Assembly: GCF_000417875.1 (NCBI RefSeq)
Contig: NW_006920882.1
Coordinates: 234,632 to 298,631, forward strand
DNA: 64,000 nucleotides
From: Pseudozyma flocculosa PF-1
Taxonomy: Eukaryota > Basidiomycota > Ustilaginomycetes > Ustilaginales > Ustilaginaceae
Reading direction: 5' to 3'
The notes beneath the pieces were generated by a model. That model was not told the origin of the DNA, ran no database searches, and saw only the letters and a program-made list of their open reading frames with translations. Below, in pieces: positions 31,330 to 41,936 of this stretch; within the stretch, counting starts at the first letter, position 1; every line of letters begins with the position of its first letter. The position numbers and the translations under genes are program-made.

Positions 31330-34300
31330 ATGTCGCAAGCAGCCATTGAGCTGCGCAGGTCGTGCAGCTTTTGGTAAGTTGGGCCGCCCTCCCACGGCAA
31401 CCGGTGTGATGTACAGGCGCACCATGGAGTTTATGCAAGTCTTGACGATTCCTCACGCTACCATCGATGGCCCGCGCTGCTACGCACCGTCGACGACAGC
31501 CGTCACCGCAAGATGAGGTGAGTACGGGGGCGCTTTGTCGCCTGCCGTGCCAGCCTCGAGTCGTGGCTCTATCTGACCATGCTACCCGCTCTCGCGCCCT
31601 CTCCACTTGCCCTGCGTCCATTGCAACCGTGTCTTGGTCTGTCATCAGATGCAGCGGGGTATGTCCGGGCCGGATCGCCTCCACGGAAGGGTCAGGAGCG
31701 ATCGCTGACCAGGACCCCTCGCCGTCGCCGCTTCGCCGGCTTCGCAGGAGACACCCTGGTGCAGGTCCTGCAAAGAAAGAGCGCAGCCCTGTGAGAAGAG
31801 CAAGAAGGCTACTCAAGGACTCGACGCCCAGCGAACGATGCAGCTGACGCGCAAGCGCTTCCCTTGATGCTATTGCGAGCCGTGACTAGGTCTCTACGAG
31901 GCGAGCATACCGAGGGCACGACCGCGACGCCAGGTCGACCCGGCCATGACCTTTCCCTTTCTGTCAAAGGCACTGGCAGGGCCATCGGCACCAACGCTCG
32001 ACTTCTTCGGAGGCTTACTAGACTGCCTGTTTAGGGTGCGCACCCTTGAAAGCCACGGACATGCGATGGGGGAAAGGTATCTGACGACGCCGCCCCCGCC
32101 GCCCTCTTCATCCCATCTGATCCCATCCCAGGTCTTGTGGGAGCCGCAGACGGTCCTGTCCGTCAAGCACCAGACGCTCATCACAGAGTCGCACCAGGCG
32201 ACTGCCTCTTCCGAGCCAGTGGTGGGTCTCAAGTCGCCGCACGACCGCCTTCGCCAGGGCGGCGGGCGCTCAAACGGGTTCCGCTACTCGTCTTCCTCCC
32301 CGACAGGTGCTTCCATTCGATGGCACGCTCATGCTGATGTTCTATGAGACGGCGGAGATGCTGGTGCGTGTTCGTCTCTTTGGCCTCCCTTCGCTGGAGA
32401 CGAGCTGATTGTCCAACACCTTTGGCAAGGCACCACTCCGCAGGTCGACAAGATCTCTCCCCTCGGTCGAGCCCTCAACCACCAGCAACGTCGTCCACGC
32501 TTCATCGAGGCCCTCAGTCGCGACAGCACGCAGTTCATGTTCGACGAGGATCCGACCTCTTGCACGAGGTGCGTCATGCATCCTCGCGTCTCGAGCGGGC
32601 CCCCTGCTACCAGCTGACGGCCACACCTGCAACTTGCACTCCCGCAAACAGCGATCGGGACCTGATCAAGGGCCTCGAACAGCAGCGGATCCTCGACCTC
32701 ATCGATTTCGCATTTACCCATCATCCGTTTCTCGGCATCATCTGCTCAAAGACGGTGAGTTACGTGGTCCCGTAGGCCTCGCCGCGTGGGCGTGTGCATG
32801 CTGACCGCCGCCTGAGTTCATGTCCGGCAATCTGGATGGCACAGCTCTTTCTACGCGACTACAACGCCGAGACGCTGGACAGCTGCCTGCTGCATGTCGT
32901 CCTCGGCGAGGCTCTCTCGCTGATGGCTATCAAGGCCAAGGCGGAGCACGGTGCGGCTACACTCTCCGACAGCGAGCTGTCCCATGACGCATTCGTATCG
33001 GAAGCCATTGCCCTGCTCAGCAGGAAAAAGAGGCTGGGTCTCGGCGAGGACGAGATGCTCAGGACAATGCAGTCGGTCGTGCTGCTGGCATGGCACATGC
33101 TCTATACGGGCAGGATCAAGTGAGCGCGATGGTAGCGAGACCGTTGCCGGAGCTCTGCCTCGACTGACCAAACCCTTTTCCCCACCCGCCAATTTGCGCA
33201 GGCGCTCAATCGTCCTGTTCGGGATAGCCACCGACTTGGTCCGACGAGTGGTGGCCGAGCGTGAGTTCGACAGTACCTGGTCGGCGCGGGTCAACGGCAT
33301 CTCCACCGACGACCTCGCCGAGGAGGTCCTCTTCGCGATGCACTGGATCGTACAGAGCGCGACTCTGTGGGCAAGCCTGCACCTCGACCTGGTCATCTCC
33401 GACCTGTTCGGCCCCACAATCCAAGGCTACTACCCCCCGCTCGACCTCAAAGGCTCCAAGGTCTGGACGCTCGACGTCATCTCGGGTTCCATATCCGCCG
33501 TCGGGAGGCAGGCCAAGACCACCGCGAGGGTGCGCATCCTCTCTCATGGCTACGGTCTCGCCTCGAGCATCTTTAGCATCCTCCTCGCCGATGGCCTCGC
33601 TTCGGCCTCATCCTTGAGCCAGGGTCGACCGACCTGGCGATCCACGACGGTCATGCACCAGCTGCACGCCTGCCTGCCTCGCATACTGGAGGAGGCGCGA
33701 AGCGCAGTGCCCGAGACGCACAAGGCGCTCGAGGGCTACGTGGCGGTTCAGACGTACCATGAGCTTCTCGCCCTTCGTATCCTCTTTGAGGCCCCATCGA
33801 TGCGGGATCCCAGCCGCTGGCCCGCAGGCAAGCCCATCGACCGTGACGCCGTTCTCCAGGTCATTGAGATATCCAAATCACTAGTGGGCCAAGCCGTCCA
33901 GATCACCTCGATAGGGGGGGCCGCTCCGGACGAGAGCGAAAGCCCCCGAGATGGCAGCCACCTGCACCGGGAAGAGCTTCTCTATTCGACGGGAAGCGGC
34001 GCGCCTCTTTGGTGCACGGCCTTCATGGTGTTAGCCATCGACACGGCAGCACGGGCGCTCGAAGTCATCCTGACCAAGGCGGGGATCATTGTCTGCACGG
34101 GAGCTCTGCCGAGCGACATCGAGGGCACCTACGACATCGACGAGGAGGCAAAGGACCTGACTTACGGGCGCGTCGGAAAGGTGGCCGCCATCCTGTCTCG
34201 GTTCTACCAGCTCCTCCGCTCGCCCACCTTCGAGTGCAACATGCGTCGCAGCGTCAAGCGCCACTGCAAGGTCCTGCTGCTCGCCCTCGAGGCGCGAGGC

Positions 34301-35506
34301 GTCGACCCGGACAGGACAGAGTCGCTACCGGGCATGCGCGACCTTGAAGACGGCAAGCTGCCGCAGAATGTGTCTCCGATGCAAGGTCAGCCCGACCGCG
34401 CGCCCGAGCAAGCGGCATGGAGTCACAAGAACTGTCCGCCTGCCACGATCGAGGGCCCGACGAAGATTCATGGCCCGCTTCCAGCATCGGCATGCCCTGA
34501 CAAGGATGAAGAGATGGCCTTGCTGGTGCTGCCGCAGCCAAGGGGCTTTGGACCGATGCCGGCAAGCCGCGTGGATCCGTTTGGAAGGTCATTCCGATCG
34601 GACGAGATCGATCCCCAGCCCACCCAGGCGCTGGGTCCTCTCGGTATAGCAGGCGGCCCGCGTCGCCACACCATCTCGAGCTTCAACGGCGCCGACCAAT
34701 GCCCCAGCTCGCCCTCGCAACGCTTCCACGCCATCGGCCGGACCCAGGACGGTTTTGTCGGTCTCGACCCTCTCGCTCCCGCTCGATCCGATGCCGACCA
34801 CCTGGCTATGGCCGGGGATGCAGGCTACGCTAGTGTCAGCACCAGCGCGAGCAGCCAGGACAGCTGCGACCAGTGGCGTACGATCGACGAAGGCGAGGCG
34901 GCGGGGCGAAGACGGAGCGCCGGCGCCGTCCCCGGCTGCGACGTCCCTCTCTTGCGGGAGCCGATCCCGCGTCGCCCGTGGATCGAGGCAACGTCTCAAG
35001 GCTTGCCGCACCATCATCTCTTCACGTCTCGGACCCTTCCGCAGGCCCAGCCGACCGGATTCCGCGTCTACCCCTCGACGATCTTTAATGGCGCTGCCGC
35101 GCAAGGCTTTGACGGCGACAAGGCTTTCTTTCGATCCTCTCTGCATGGCGCTGCGCCTGGTAGCGGTGGCGAGACGGCGTGGTGGCCCGCGCCGGGCTCT
35201 GGTTCAACCCTCGGCCCGGTGAGGGACCCGATCTTTGGCGACGGGTCCCAGGATAGCAGCAGCAGCAGCGTTCGTCGCTCTGACGGCGGTGGCGAGGGCG
35301 TGCACGCCTCTACCTTCCAAGCGTCGCCTTTCGGCGTGGGACTCGACCACAGCGAGAGCTTCGCAGACGCTGCTGTTGCCGGAGCAGGGGTTGGCGCTGT
35401 CATATGGAAGGCCCCTGCTGAGGCCAAGACGGCTCCCCATCGCGATATGGCGCCGCCCTTCTGGCGTCCTGCCGCCGAAGTCGAGCAAGACGGCTACGGA
35501 GAGTGA
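31330..35506 (+). CDS. Zn2Cys6 fungal transcription factor with micro-exon-built zinc cluster
   Basis: Eleven exons: 31330-31373, 31500-31517, 31649-31658, 31748-31790, 31890-32035, 32132-32221, 32307-32363, 32444-32568, 32652-32754, 32845-33119, 33202-35506; 1071 residues. Joining the first five exons yields a full binuclear cluster, C12-x2-C15-x6-C22-x6-C29-x2-C32-x6-C39, with the basic RHRKMR between C15 and C22. C15 and C39 are each coded across an exon border. The middle region (FYETAEML, FTHHPFLGIICSK, LLHVVLGEALSLMAIKAKA, VVLLAWHMLYTGRIK, LDLVISDLF) looks like the helical fungal-specific regulatory domain; the last 300 or so residues are Ser/Pro/Gly-rich and probably disordered. Nuclear DNA-binding regulator; target genes unknown. 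The intron 32036-32131 is a multiple of three without stops, so read-through there is possible. Confidence 0.85.
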
Positions 35507-35941
35507 GACCCAACGGCAGGCTGCTCGGCGTCACCATCGTCTCGACATCCTCACCGCGCTCTTCAAGCCATCGAATCCCCTTTCGGCCACGCAACTCACG
35601 TCTCAGATACACGGCCGGCCGGCCAAGGTATAACGCCTAGAACAGGATGGATTCATCAAAGCCTCATCAACGGGCAGTCGTATAGACAAGCCGGCGGTTG
35701 GCGTCTTCTTCGATGCGGAAAAAGACGGCGAAGACAGGGCTGCAAACGCATCCGAATGACGCTGCTTCATCGGACTGAGGGCAGAACGGTGCCCCGCCGT
35801 GGTATTCTCTTTCAAAGGTATCGTCGAATGGTATCGTCGAACGGGCTGGTGGCCAGGTCGTGTCGTGCGGGGATGGACCGCGCTGGGCTGCGGTTCGGGC
35901 TGAGTCGTGAGTCATCGTCGCTGGATGCCATGGCCGTCGCA
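35507..35941. other. convergent 3' region, no gene seen
   Basis: 435 bases between the Zn2Cys6 gene and the stomatin-like gene, which point toward each other. Expected to hold two 3' UTRs; nothing else noticed. Confidence 0.5.
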
Positions 35942-37307
35942 TCACATCTGGGTGAGCTGGTTGATGCTAGCGGCGTCCTGGACCGAGAGGCCGCCGGAGC
36001 GGGTGGCGCTGGTCGAGGCGGCGGCGGGACCAGCCGACGAGATGGGCTCGACGCCCTGGCTGTTGACGAGGGCCTGAGCGCCGGGGCCGTCGAGGTTCAT
36101 GGGCACGAAGACGACCTTGGAGTTGGCGGCCTTTGCCATGGCCTGGAGCGCCTCGAGCTGTCGGATCTGCATGGCGGCGGGCGAGGCGAGGATGTCTGCG
36201 GCCTGGCGCATGAGGCGGGCGGCGTCGACCTCGGCGCGCGCGGCAATCACCTTGGACTCGCCGATGCGCTTGCTCGTGGCGGCCGAGCTCAGGCTCTCCT
36301 GAAGCTCCTTGCTGAAGATGATGTCCTTGATCAGGATGCTCTCGACCTGCACGCCCCACTTTTCCGCGACGCCCTCGACAATCTCCTCGATCTCGGCCGC
36401 CACCTGCTCGCGGTCCGAGATGACGCTCTGCAGCGTCCGGCTGCCCACGACGTGGCGCAACGTCGTCTGCGCACGCTCCACCAGCGCCGCCTTGACGTCG
36501 CTGATGCCGTACGCTGCGCGGTACGGGTTGGAAATGTGCCAGTAGACTGGGCGGGGCCGGATCGAGGTCAGAGGAAAGGGGTGGGGGGGCAGATGGGACG
36601 AAATGAAGTCAGCCTCGGGGCAGGCAAGAACCAATTGAGATGTCGGCGCAAAAACGAAGCAAGGGTCCTCTTCTTCCCCGCACGGCCAGGGCGCGCGGGA
36701 TTTCCTCTTTTCGCGCCTTGGACGCGATTTCTTCGCCACCTCTTACACCATCGCTCCGTCTCCTTCGTCTGCAATACTGACTGATTGAATCGATGTTTGT
36801 CGACACGTTATCCTTGGTCATGACCGTTTGGGAGGGGATGGGGCTGATCTGGATCTTGACGTCGACGATGCGGAGCGATTCGGAGCAGGGGTTGATCTGG
36901 ACCAGGCCGGGGTCTTCGGCGCGGTAGGCCTTGCCGAAGCGCGAGACGAGGCCGACGGAGCCCTGCTGGATCTCCTTGAACGGGTTGGGGCAGCAGAAGC
37001 AGCAGGGGATCTGGCCAAAGAAGCCGGCAAAGGCGCCGATGCCGTTCATCATGGAGCCGTAGAAGCCGTGCTCGACGTCCTCGAGGCCGAGGTTCTGCTT
37101 GTACGAGGGCTGCATCTCGGAGCGCGAGAGGGGCTGTACGGTGATGACGCCGCTGTTGCCAGGGCTGGTGTGGGTGGCCTTGGCGCGCTGTGCGGCGGCG
37201 GTGGCGGCGGCGGTCGAGGCGGGCATGGTCGAGGAGCCCGAGCCAAAGTCGCCGTCGATGTCGGTCGAGGCGCCGGCGGTGGCGTCGTGCTTGGCGTTGT
37301 CGGACAT
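35942..37307 (-). CDS. stomatin-like SPFH/band 7 membrane protein
   Basis: Two exons, 37307-36782 and 36546-35942, 376 residues, with a 235-nt intron (donor GTCAGT, acceptor CCAG). The join restores NVSTNIDSIIYWHISNPYRA, the conserved SPFH strand of stomatins. Other landmarks are GSVGLVSRFGKAYRAEDPGLV, LRHVVGSRTLQSVISDREQV, EKWGVQVESILIKDI and the helical SKRIGESKVIAARAEVDAAR. The N terminus has a short hydrophobic stretch GIGAFAGFFGQI followed by C102-C103-F-C105-C106, a likely palmitoylation cluster. Stomatins form oligomers on the cytosolic face of membranes and organise lipid microdomains. Length and order agree with fungal stomatin-like proteins. The partner on the membrane is unknown. 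Confidence 0.9.
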
Positions 37308-38576
37308 GGTTGTAGGGCTGCGCTGGTGTTGGGTTTCCTGGTACGGTGTGGCGCTCAGGGGGTGAGGGCGGGAACGGACGAGGACAAGGAGCGACGTCGA
37401 TGAAGGTGATTGAAGGGAAGGCAAGGAGGCGGAGGCTGATACGGCCCGCACCCTTTACTGGGGGGGGCTTTTTAAAGCTTTCCTGTGGAAGTGGGCCGAT
37501 GGGGTAAGCTGCCTGCCTGGTTGCAAGCAGCGCATGCTATGCCTGTGGAGCGGCAGCCGGCGCATGGCCCCACAAGCAAGCACCCACGAGCGCCTCGCCA
37601 AAGGCCGGCAGCCGTGCGTGCCGAAACGACGGCGACGTGGGCGCTCGGCTCTGCTGCTTGGCATCGTACGCGTCGGCAGCCTCTTTTCTCTCCACATCCC
37701 GCCTCGACTGGCCAGGCCTGGCTTGGCAGGGCGGGCAGGCAGCCCGTGCCGCTTGCGTGTACGCCGCGGGGATGGGCTTGGCATTGGCATCAGCTTCCAT
37801 CACCATCACCCGAGCGTAAGCAGCAGCAGCAGCAGATAGAGACATCGAGGCCGTCCGTCATGGTCAGACACCCTCGCGAGCAGCCGGATCGACAGTCATC
37901 TCGGCATTCGCTCGTTCGGTCCGACAAGGCCCCCAGCCAGCAATTGGGTAGCGAGCGAGCAAAGAGACAGCCAGCCCCGCCCTGCCTCATCTCCTAGTCG
38001 AGCTTTCCGTCTCCTTCGAGCTCTCCTTCTAATTCGACCTGTCCGTGCCCAAGGAGAGCTCCACGAGCCTGGCAGACCTCTTCGCATCTAACCGTTTCGA
38101 GTCGCTATCTTATCGCCTCCGCTCGCATCTGGCACTGGTTGCGTCCCTGCCGAAAAGCGAGCGGCATCTGCGTAGCATGTCGCTTCATGCCATGAAATCG
38201 GGCTGTGCAGGCTTAGGGCTTGGCCAGGTCGCATCTTCCATCGCTCCGAAATGCTGTCGAACTGCCATCGCCAAGAAGAGACCCCGACTCCAGCTGGCGA
38301 TGATCTCTGCACATCTGCTCCATCCCCGAATGCTCGCCCACTCGTCGCCGGCGAGGGGCTCCGAACCGCCCAGTCGAATGCGCCCCAAGAAGCGCGAGTC
38401 AGGAGGTGATGGGCAAATCACACCGCGGTCGAGCAGCTAGCACGCCACGCCGCTGTCGCTGAATTCAATAGAAGTGACCTCGCCTCGAAAGACGGACGCT
38501 GCGCCCGCGTCGATGATTGCGTCGCACGCTGTGACGACAACGGCGCCAATGACTACCGCCCCGCCTCGCCGCCCCT
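37308..38576. other. 1.3 kb intergenic region, no gene seen
   Basis: It contains the promoter of the stomatin-like gene; CTTTTTAAAG at about 37467-37476 is a possible TATA-like site about 165 bases upstream of its ATG. It also contains a GCA repeat at about 37819-37834. Open frames are shadows. Confidence 0.45.
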
Positions 38577-41075
38577 TTACGCGGCCACCTCGCGCTGCGC
38601 CTCGGTCGCAACGGCAAACACGTCGCCCCGGTCGAGCAGGCCCAGGCTGGCCTCGCGCACGCGGGCCAGGTAGTCTTGCAGCAGGTTGCGCTCCCGCGTG
38701 ATAAAGTCGAGGTAGATCTTGAACCTCTCGTCGGCCACGAGCTCCGACAGCTTGAGCGCCAGCCCGAGGTTGGCCGGCACCACCTCGGCGCTCTGCACCA
38801 GCATCTCGTGCAGCCGCAGCACCGTCTCGGGAATGTAGATGTGGCGGATCCGGTCCAGCTCGTCGGCGCGCCGCTCGGCGTCGAGGTCCTCGACGCCAAA
38901 GTCGAGCTTGAGCCAGTCCATCTTGAGCAGCTCCGTGTCGAGCCGCCGCGACTTGTCCACAACCGACGTCAGCGCCTTGATCCAGTCGAGCCGCTCCAGC
39001 CGCGCCGACGACGACGACGCCGCCGCCGCCGCCCCCTGCGGTAGTGGCGCCGGCTTCGTCGTCCAGAACTCGCGGTAGCGCACGCTGGCGGCAAAGGCGT
39101 CGAAGAACGTTCGCCAGTGGACGTGCTCCACCGCCTGGTCCTCGGGCAGGCCCAGGTCCGACACCTGCGACAGCACGTCGTACGGCAGGCGCAGCAGCAG
39201 CGTGCGCGCCGCATGCAGCCGCCCCGTCGAGAGAAACAGGCGCATCAGGGCGTTGCTCTGCAAGATGGCGTCGGCAAACGTGGGCTCGCAGAACGTGAGC
39301 CAGTCGATGCAGCCGATCAGCGCCTCCTCGTTGGGCTCGAGCTGCGTGTCGAACTGCGTCACGCCGAAAGGCCCGTCGATCGAGACCGTCGAAAAGAGGT
39401 CGTCAAACACCATCGACACGGTGCACCTCGCCACCGCCGCCAGGTCGAGCTCGTGCTCGTGCGCCCGCATCAGCGCCTCGCGCTTGGCCTCGACGCTCGT
39501 GTTGACGTCCATCGACTTGAGGAAGTGCGCGTAGCTCACCGTCGCGCTCTGCGGCTCGAGGCTGCTGGCATACATGGCCACCAACGAGTCCTCGCCCGCC
39601 AGCTCGAGCACCTGGACGTAGGCCGAGAGGATGCCGTTGCACGCCAGGTCCGGCAGGGGCTGCTGCAGCAGGCGGAAGTAGAGGATGAGGTGGGCAAAGA
39701 AGCGCAGGATGCGCGCATACTTTGACGGCTCCAGCGACAGGCGCATCTCGTGGATCCGGCCCGCCAGCCGGCTCAGCAGCTCCGGCACGCTGTCCGAGAT
39801 GATGGCGCGCTGCACCACGTGGAAGGGGTCGGCGGCCTGGGCGTGGATATCGTGCGCCTGGGTCTGGGCGAGCCGGTCAAAGATGGCGTCGAGGCTGAGC
39901 GTCTCCTTGTCGTACGTGCTGCCCTCGGACAGCTGCACGGCGCCGCACTCGGCATCGCCAAACGCATCGACGTCGGGCTCCTGGCTCCACCAGCTCTTGG
40001 TGGCGTCGAGCTTGGCGTCGATGAGCGTCTCGAGCTTGGCATTGATGTGCGCCCACAGGTACTCTTCCCACGTCTGGCTGACCTGCGTCACCGATTGCAG
40101 GTCGCCGGCCAGCGAGCCGTAGAGGGCGCGCTCGAACTCGTCGAGGTTCGGGTTGGACGCCAGCTTGCGGCATACGGCTTTCCACAGGGCGCGGTGGCGA
40201 TTGCCGATGGGGCTCTCGAGCTCCTCGAGCGCCGGCGACACGGTGGGGTCGTGGTAGAGCATGGCGCCCCTCAGCGAGGCAGCCCTCCAGCTCTGATCCG
40301 TCTGCCGGCACAGATCAAAGGCCGACTCGAGCTGGCCCGCCCTCGCGTACTCGAACAGGTTGCGCAGCAGCGCCTTTTCGTACGTGGCATCCTCGAGCTC
40401 GAGGCCGCCCTGGCTGCGAGAGGTGGCATCGGGATCAAGCTGGGCGACGGCCTTTCCCCTGGACTTGGCGCCCAGGCCCGAGCCCGCCGCCGAGCCAAAG
40501 GGAACCCGGTTGGCGCCTCCACCGCTCCCCGCCCGCTTCTCGGCACGGAGGCGGTTCTTGGTGAAGGTCCAGTAGCCCTTGCGTACCTCGACGATGTGCT
40601 TCGGCGGCAGCGTCTCCTGCAGCCACTCGCGTATCAGCTTGAGCTCGGTAAGCTCGTCATCCTTTTCGAGTATGGACTGTATCGCCACGAGCGGCGTATC
40701 GTAAGGGTTGGCTGCGTCAGAGTCTTGCGGGTCGAGGTCGGCGGCCGCCTGTTTTCGCAGCAGGCGCTCCGCCGTGAGGGTGTGCAGCAGGGTCCACGTG
40801 TTGTGTTCGAGCATCCAGGACTGTCGGTCGTCGTCGTCGAGGTTCTGGCTGTTGGCAGAGTAGGTGCCCGCGTCGTCGAGGGCGTCCTGGGCCCTCTGCG
40901 CGCACGTCTCGGCGAAGAGGAGGGCGACGCCGCGGTTGGCATCGACCCTCGCCGCCACGTCGAGGTGCTTCGACGCCTGCAGCACGTGCGCGAACGCAGA
41001 GAAGCTAGATGCCGGGTCGAGGGCCATCGAGCTTGATGCGCCGAGGTTGCCGCCGTGGGATGCGGCCATGACCAT
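38577..41075 (-). CDS. nucleoporin Nup84/Nup107 (Y-complex of the nuclear pore)
   Basis: Single exon, 832 residues from the ATG at 41075 (the frame extends upstream to 41183 only with a non-ATG start; an alternative ATG lies at 41069). The family is recognised from the all-helical layout, the ELKLIREWLQETLPP stretch, the KGYWTFTKNRL motif, and the signature WRAASLRGAMLYHDP near residue 270, which matches the Nup107/Nup84 LRG-A-x-x-Y motif. The C-terminal half contains repeated helical hairpins. Nup84 is a scaffold subunit of the outer-ring Y-complex, binding Nup145C/Nup96 through its N-terminal part and Nup133 through its C-terminal part. It is divergently transcribed from the TFIIB gene with 861 bases between the start codons. 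Confidence 0.88.
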   Translation of the reverse strand: MVMAASHGGNLGASSSMALDPASSFSAFAHVLQASKHLDVAARVDANRGVALLFAETCAQRAQDALDDAGTYSANSQNLDDDDRQSWMLEHNTWTLLHTLTAERLLRKQAAADLDPQDSDAANPYDTPLVAIQSILEKDDELTELKLIREWLQETLPPKHIVEVRKGYWTFTKNRLRAEKRAGSGGGANRVPFGSAAGSGLGAKSRGKAVAQLDPDATSRSQGGLELEDATYEKALLRNLFEYARAGQLESAFDLCRQTDQSWRAASLRGAMLYHDPTVSPALEELESPIGNRHRALWKAVCRKLASNPNLDEFERALYGSLAGDLQSVTQVSQTWEEYLWAHINAKLETLIDAKLDATKSWWSQEPDVDAFGDAECGAVQLSEGSTYDKETLSLDAIFDRLAQTQAHDIHAQAADPFHVVQRAIISDSVPELLSRLAGRIHEMRLSLEPSKYARILRFFAHLILYFRLLQQPLPDLACNGILSAYVQVLELAGEDSLVAMYASSLEPQSATVSYAHFLKSMDVNTSVEAKREALMRAHEHELDLAAVARCTVSMVFDDLFSTVSIDGPFGVTQFDTQLEPNEEALIGCIDWLTFCEPTFADAILQSNALMRLFLSTGRLHAARTLLLRLPYDVLSQVSDLGLPEDQAVEHVHWRTFFDAFAASVRYREFWTTKPAPLPQGAAAAASSSSARLERLDWIKALTSVVDKSRRLDTELLKMDWLKLDFGVEDLDAERRADELDRIRHIYIPETVLRLHEMLVQSAEVVPANLGLALKLSELVADERFKIYLDFITRERNLLQDYLARVREASLGLLDRGDVFAVATEAQREVAA

Positions 41076-41936
41076 GACAGGCCGGTGCGGACGGCGAGGC
41101 TGTGGACGTGGGTCGAGCCGAGGTCGGGCAGCGGTGCCGGGCGAGTAAACGGAGCCACTCAGAAGAGGCGAGCGGCGGGTCACTGATGGCGGCGGCGGTA
41201 GGTCGCAGATGTCGGAGAGCGAGCGTGCTGTGACTGGTGCTGTGCGCTGAGCAGGCGCGGAGCGAGGAGCGAGGGGCGAGGATGAGGATGGAGAGGGATG
41301 GGGTGATGCGGTGTGAAGGGTGGCAGGTCGGGCTCAAAGGGTACGGTAGGTGTTGGCTTCGCGCCAACCAAAATTGGCATCTGGCGCGTCCAGTCGGCCG
41401 AGTGAAGCTGCGCCTGCCGCCCGCCCGTCCCTCCCAAAAGTCTCGACGCCGACGCCGTCGCCGCCACCTCGGGTTGCCTGCCTACCACCACCATCCACTT
41501 GCCCTATATCCGAAGACGACTCAGCGCCGCCGCAAGGGTTTCTTTCGCACAGCGTTCCTTTGATCTCCGCTTCGATCTCTGAACATTGCGATACCAGCAC
41601 GTCCAGGTCTTTGCTGCCGACCCGCCTTGACTGTCGGGCCGCCAACGACTCTGCACGCAACCTCTGCTGCTTGCTCAGATCGATCCGCTTTCAATCGCTA
41701 CCGAAACGCACCCTAGACGCTGTCGAGTCCGACGGTAGAAGGCAATCGGTCACTCCCCCACCCTCGTCTGCCTTGTGCTCGACGACGGCCTCTCTCTGCG
41801 TCGCACGGGATTGCTCCTCGACTCGAGGCTCCCGAATCGACCGACTCTTTGCGCTACCCTGCTCCGTCCCGACGAGCGAGGCCGGCACAGCTTCAAGTCG
41901 ACCGCGTCACCGGAGTGAAGCTCGATCCTAGGCACG
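41076..41936. other. divergent promoter region of Nup84 and TFIIB genes
   Basis: 861 bases. A CTATAT patch at about 41505-41510 is the only TATA-like candidate on the right-hand side. The rest shows nothing distinctive. Confidence 0.45.

Noticed and set aside
31441..31517. Reading VDDSRHRKMR as the first half of a degenerate zinc cluster in one longer exon
   Set aside because: Using the CAG acceptor at 31497-31499 instead restores both missing cysteines from the preceding exon; the intact motif is the better model.
31791..31889. A GC-AG intron starting at about 31851 with only 39 nt
   Set aside because: It also keeps frame, but the GTGAGA donor at 31791 gives a normal-length intron and completes the sixth cysteine exactly.
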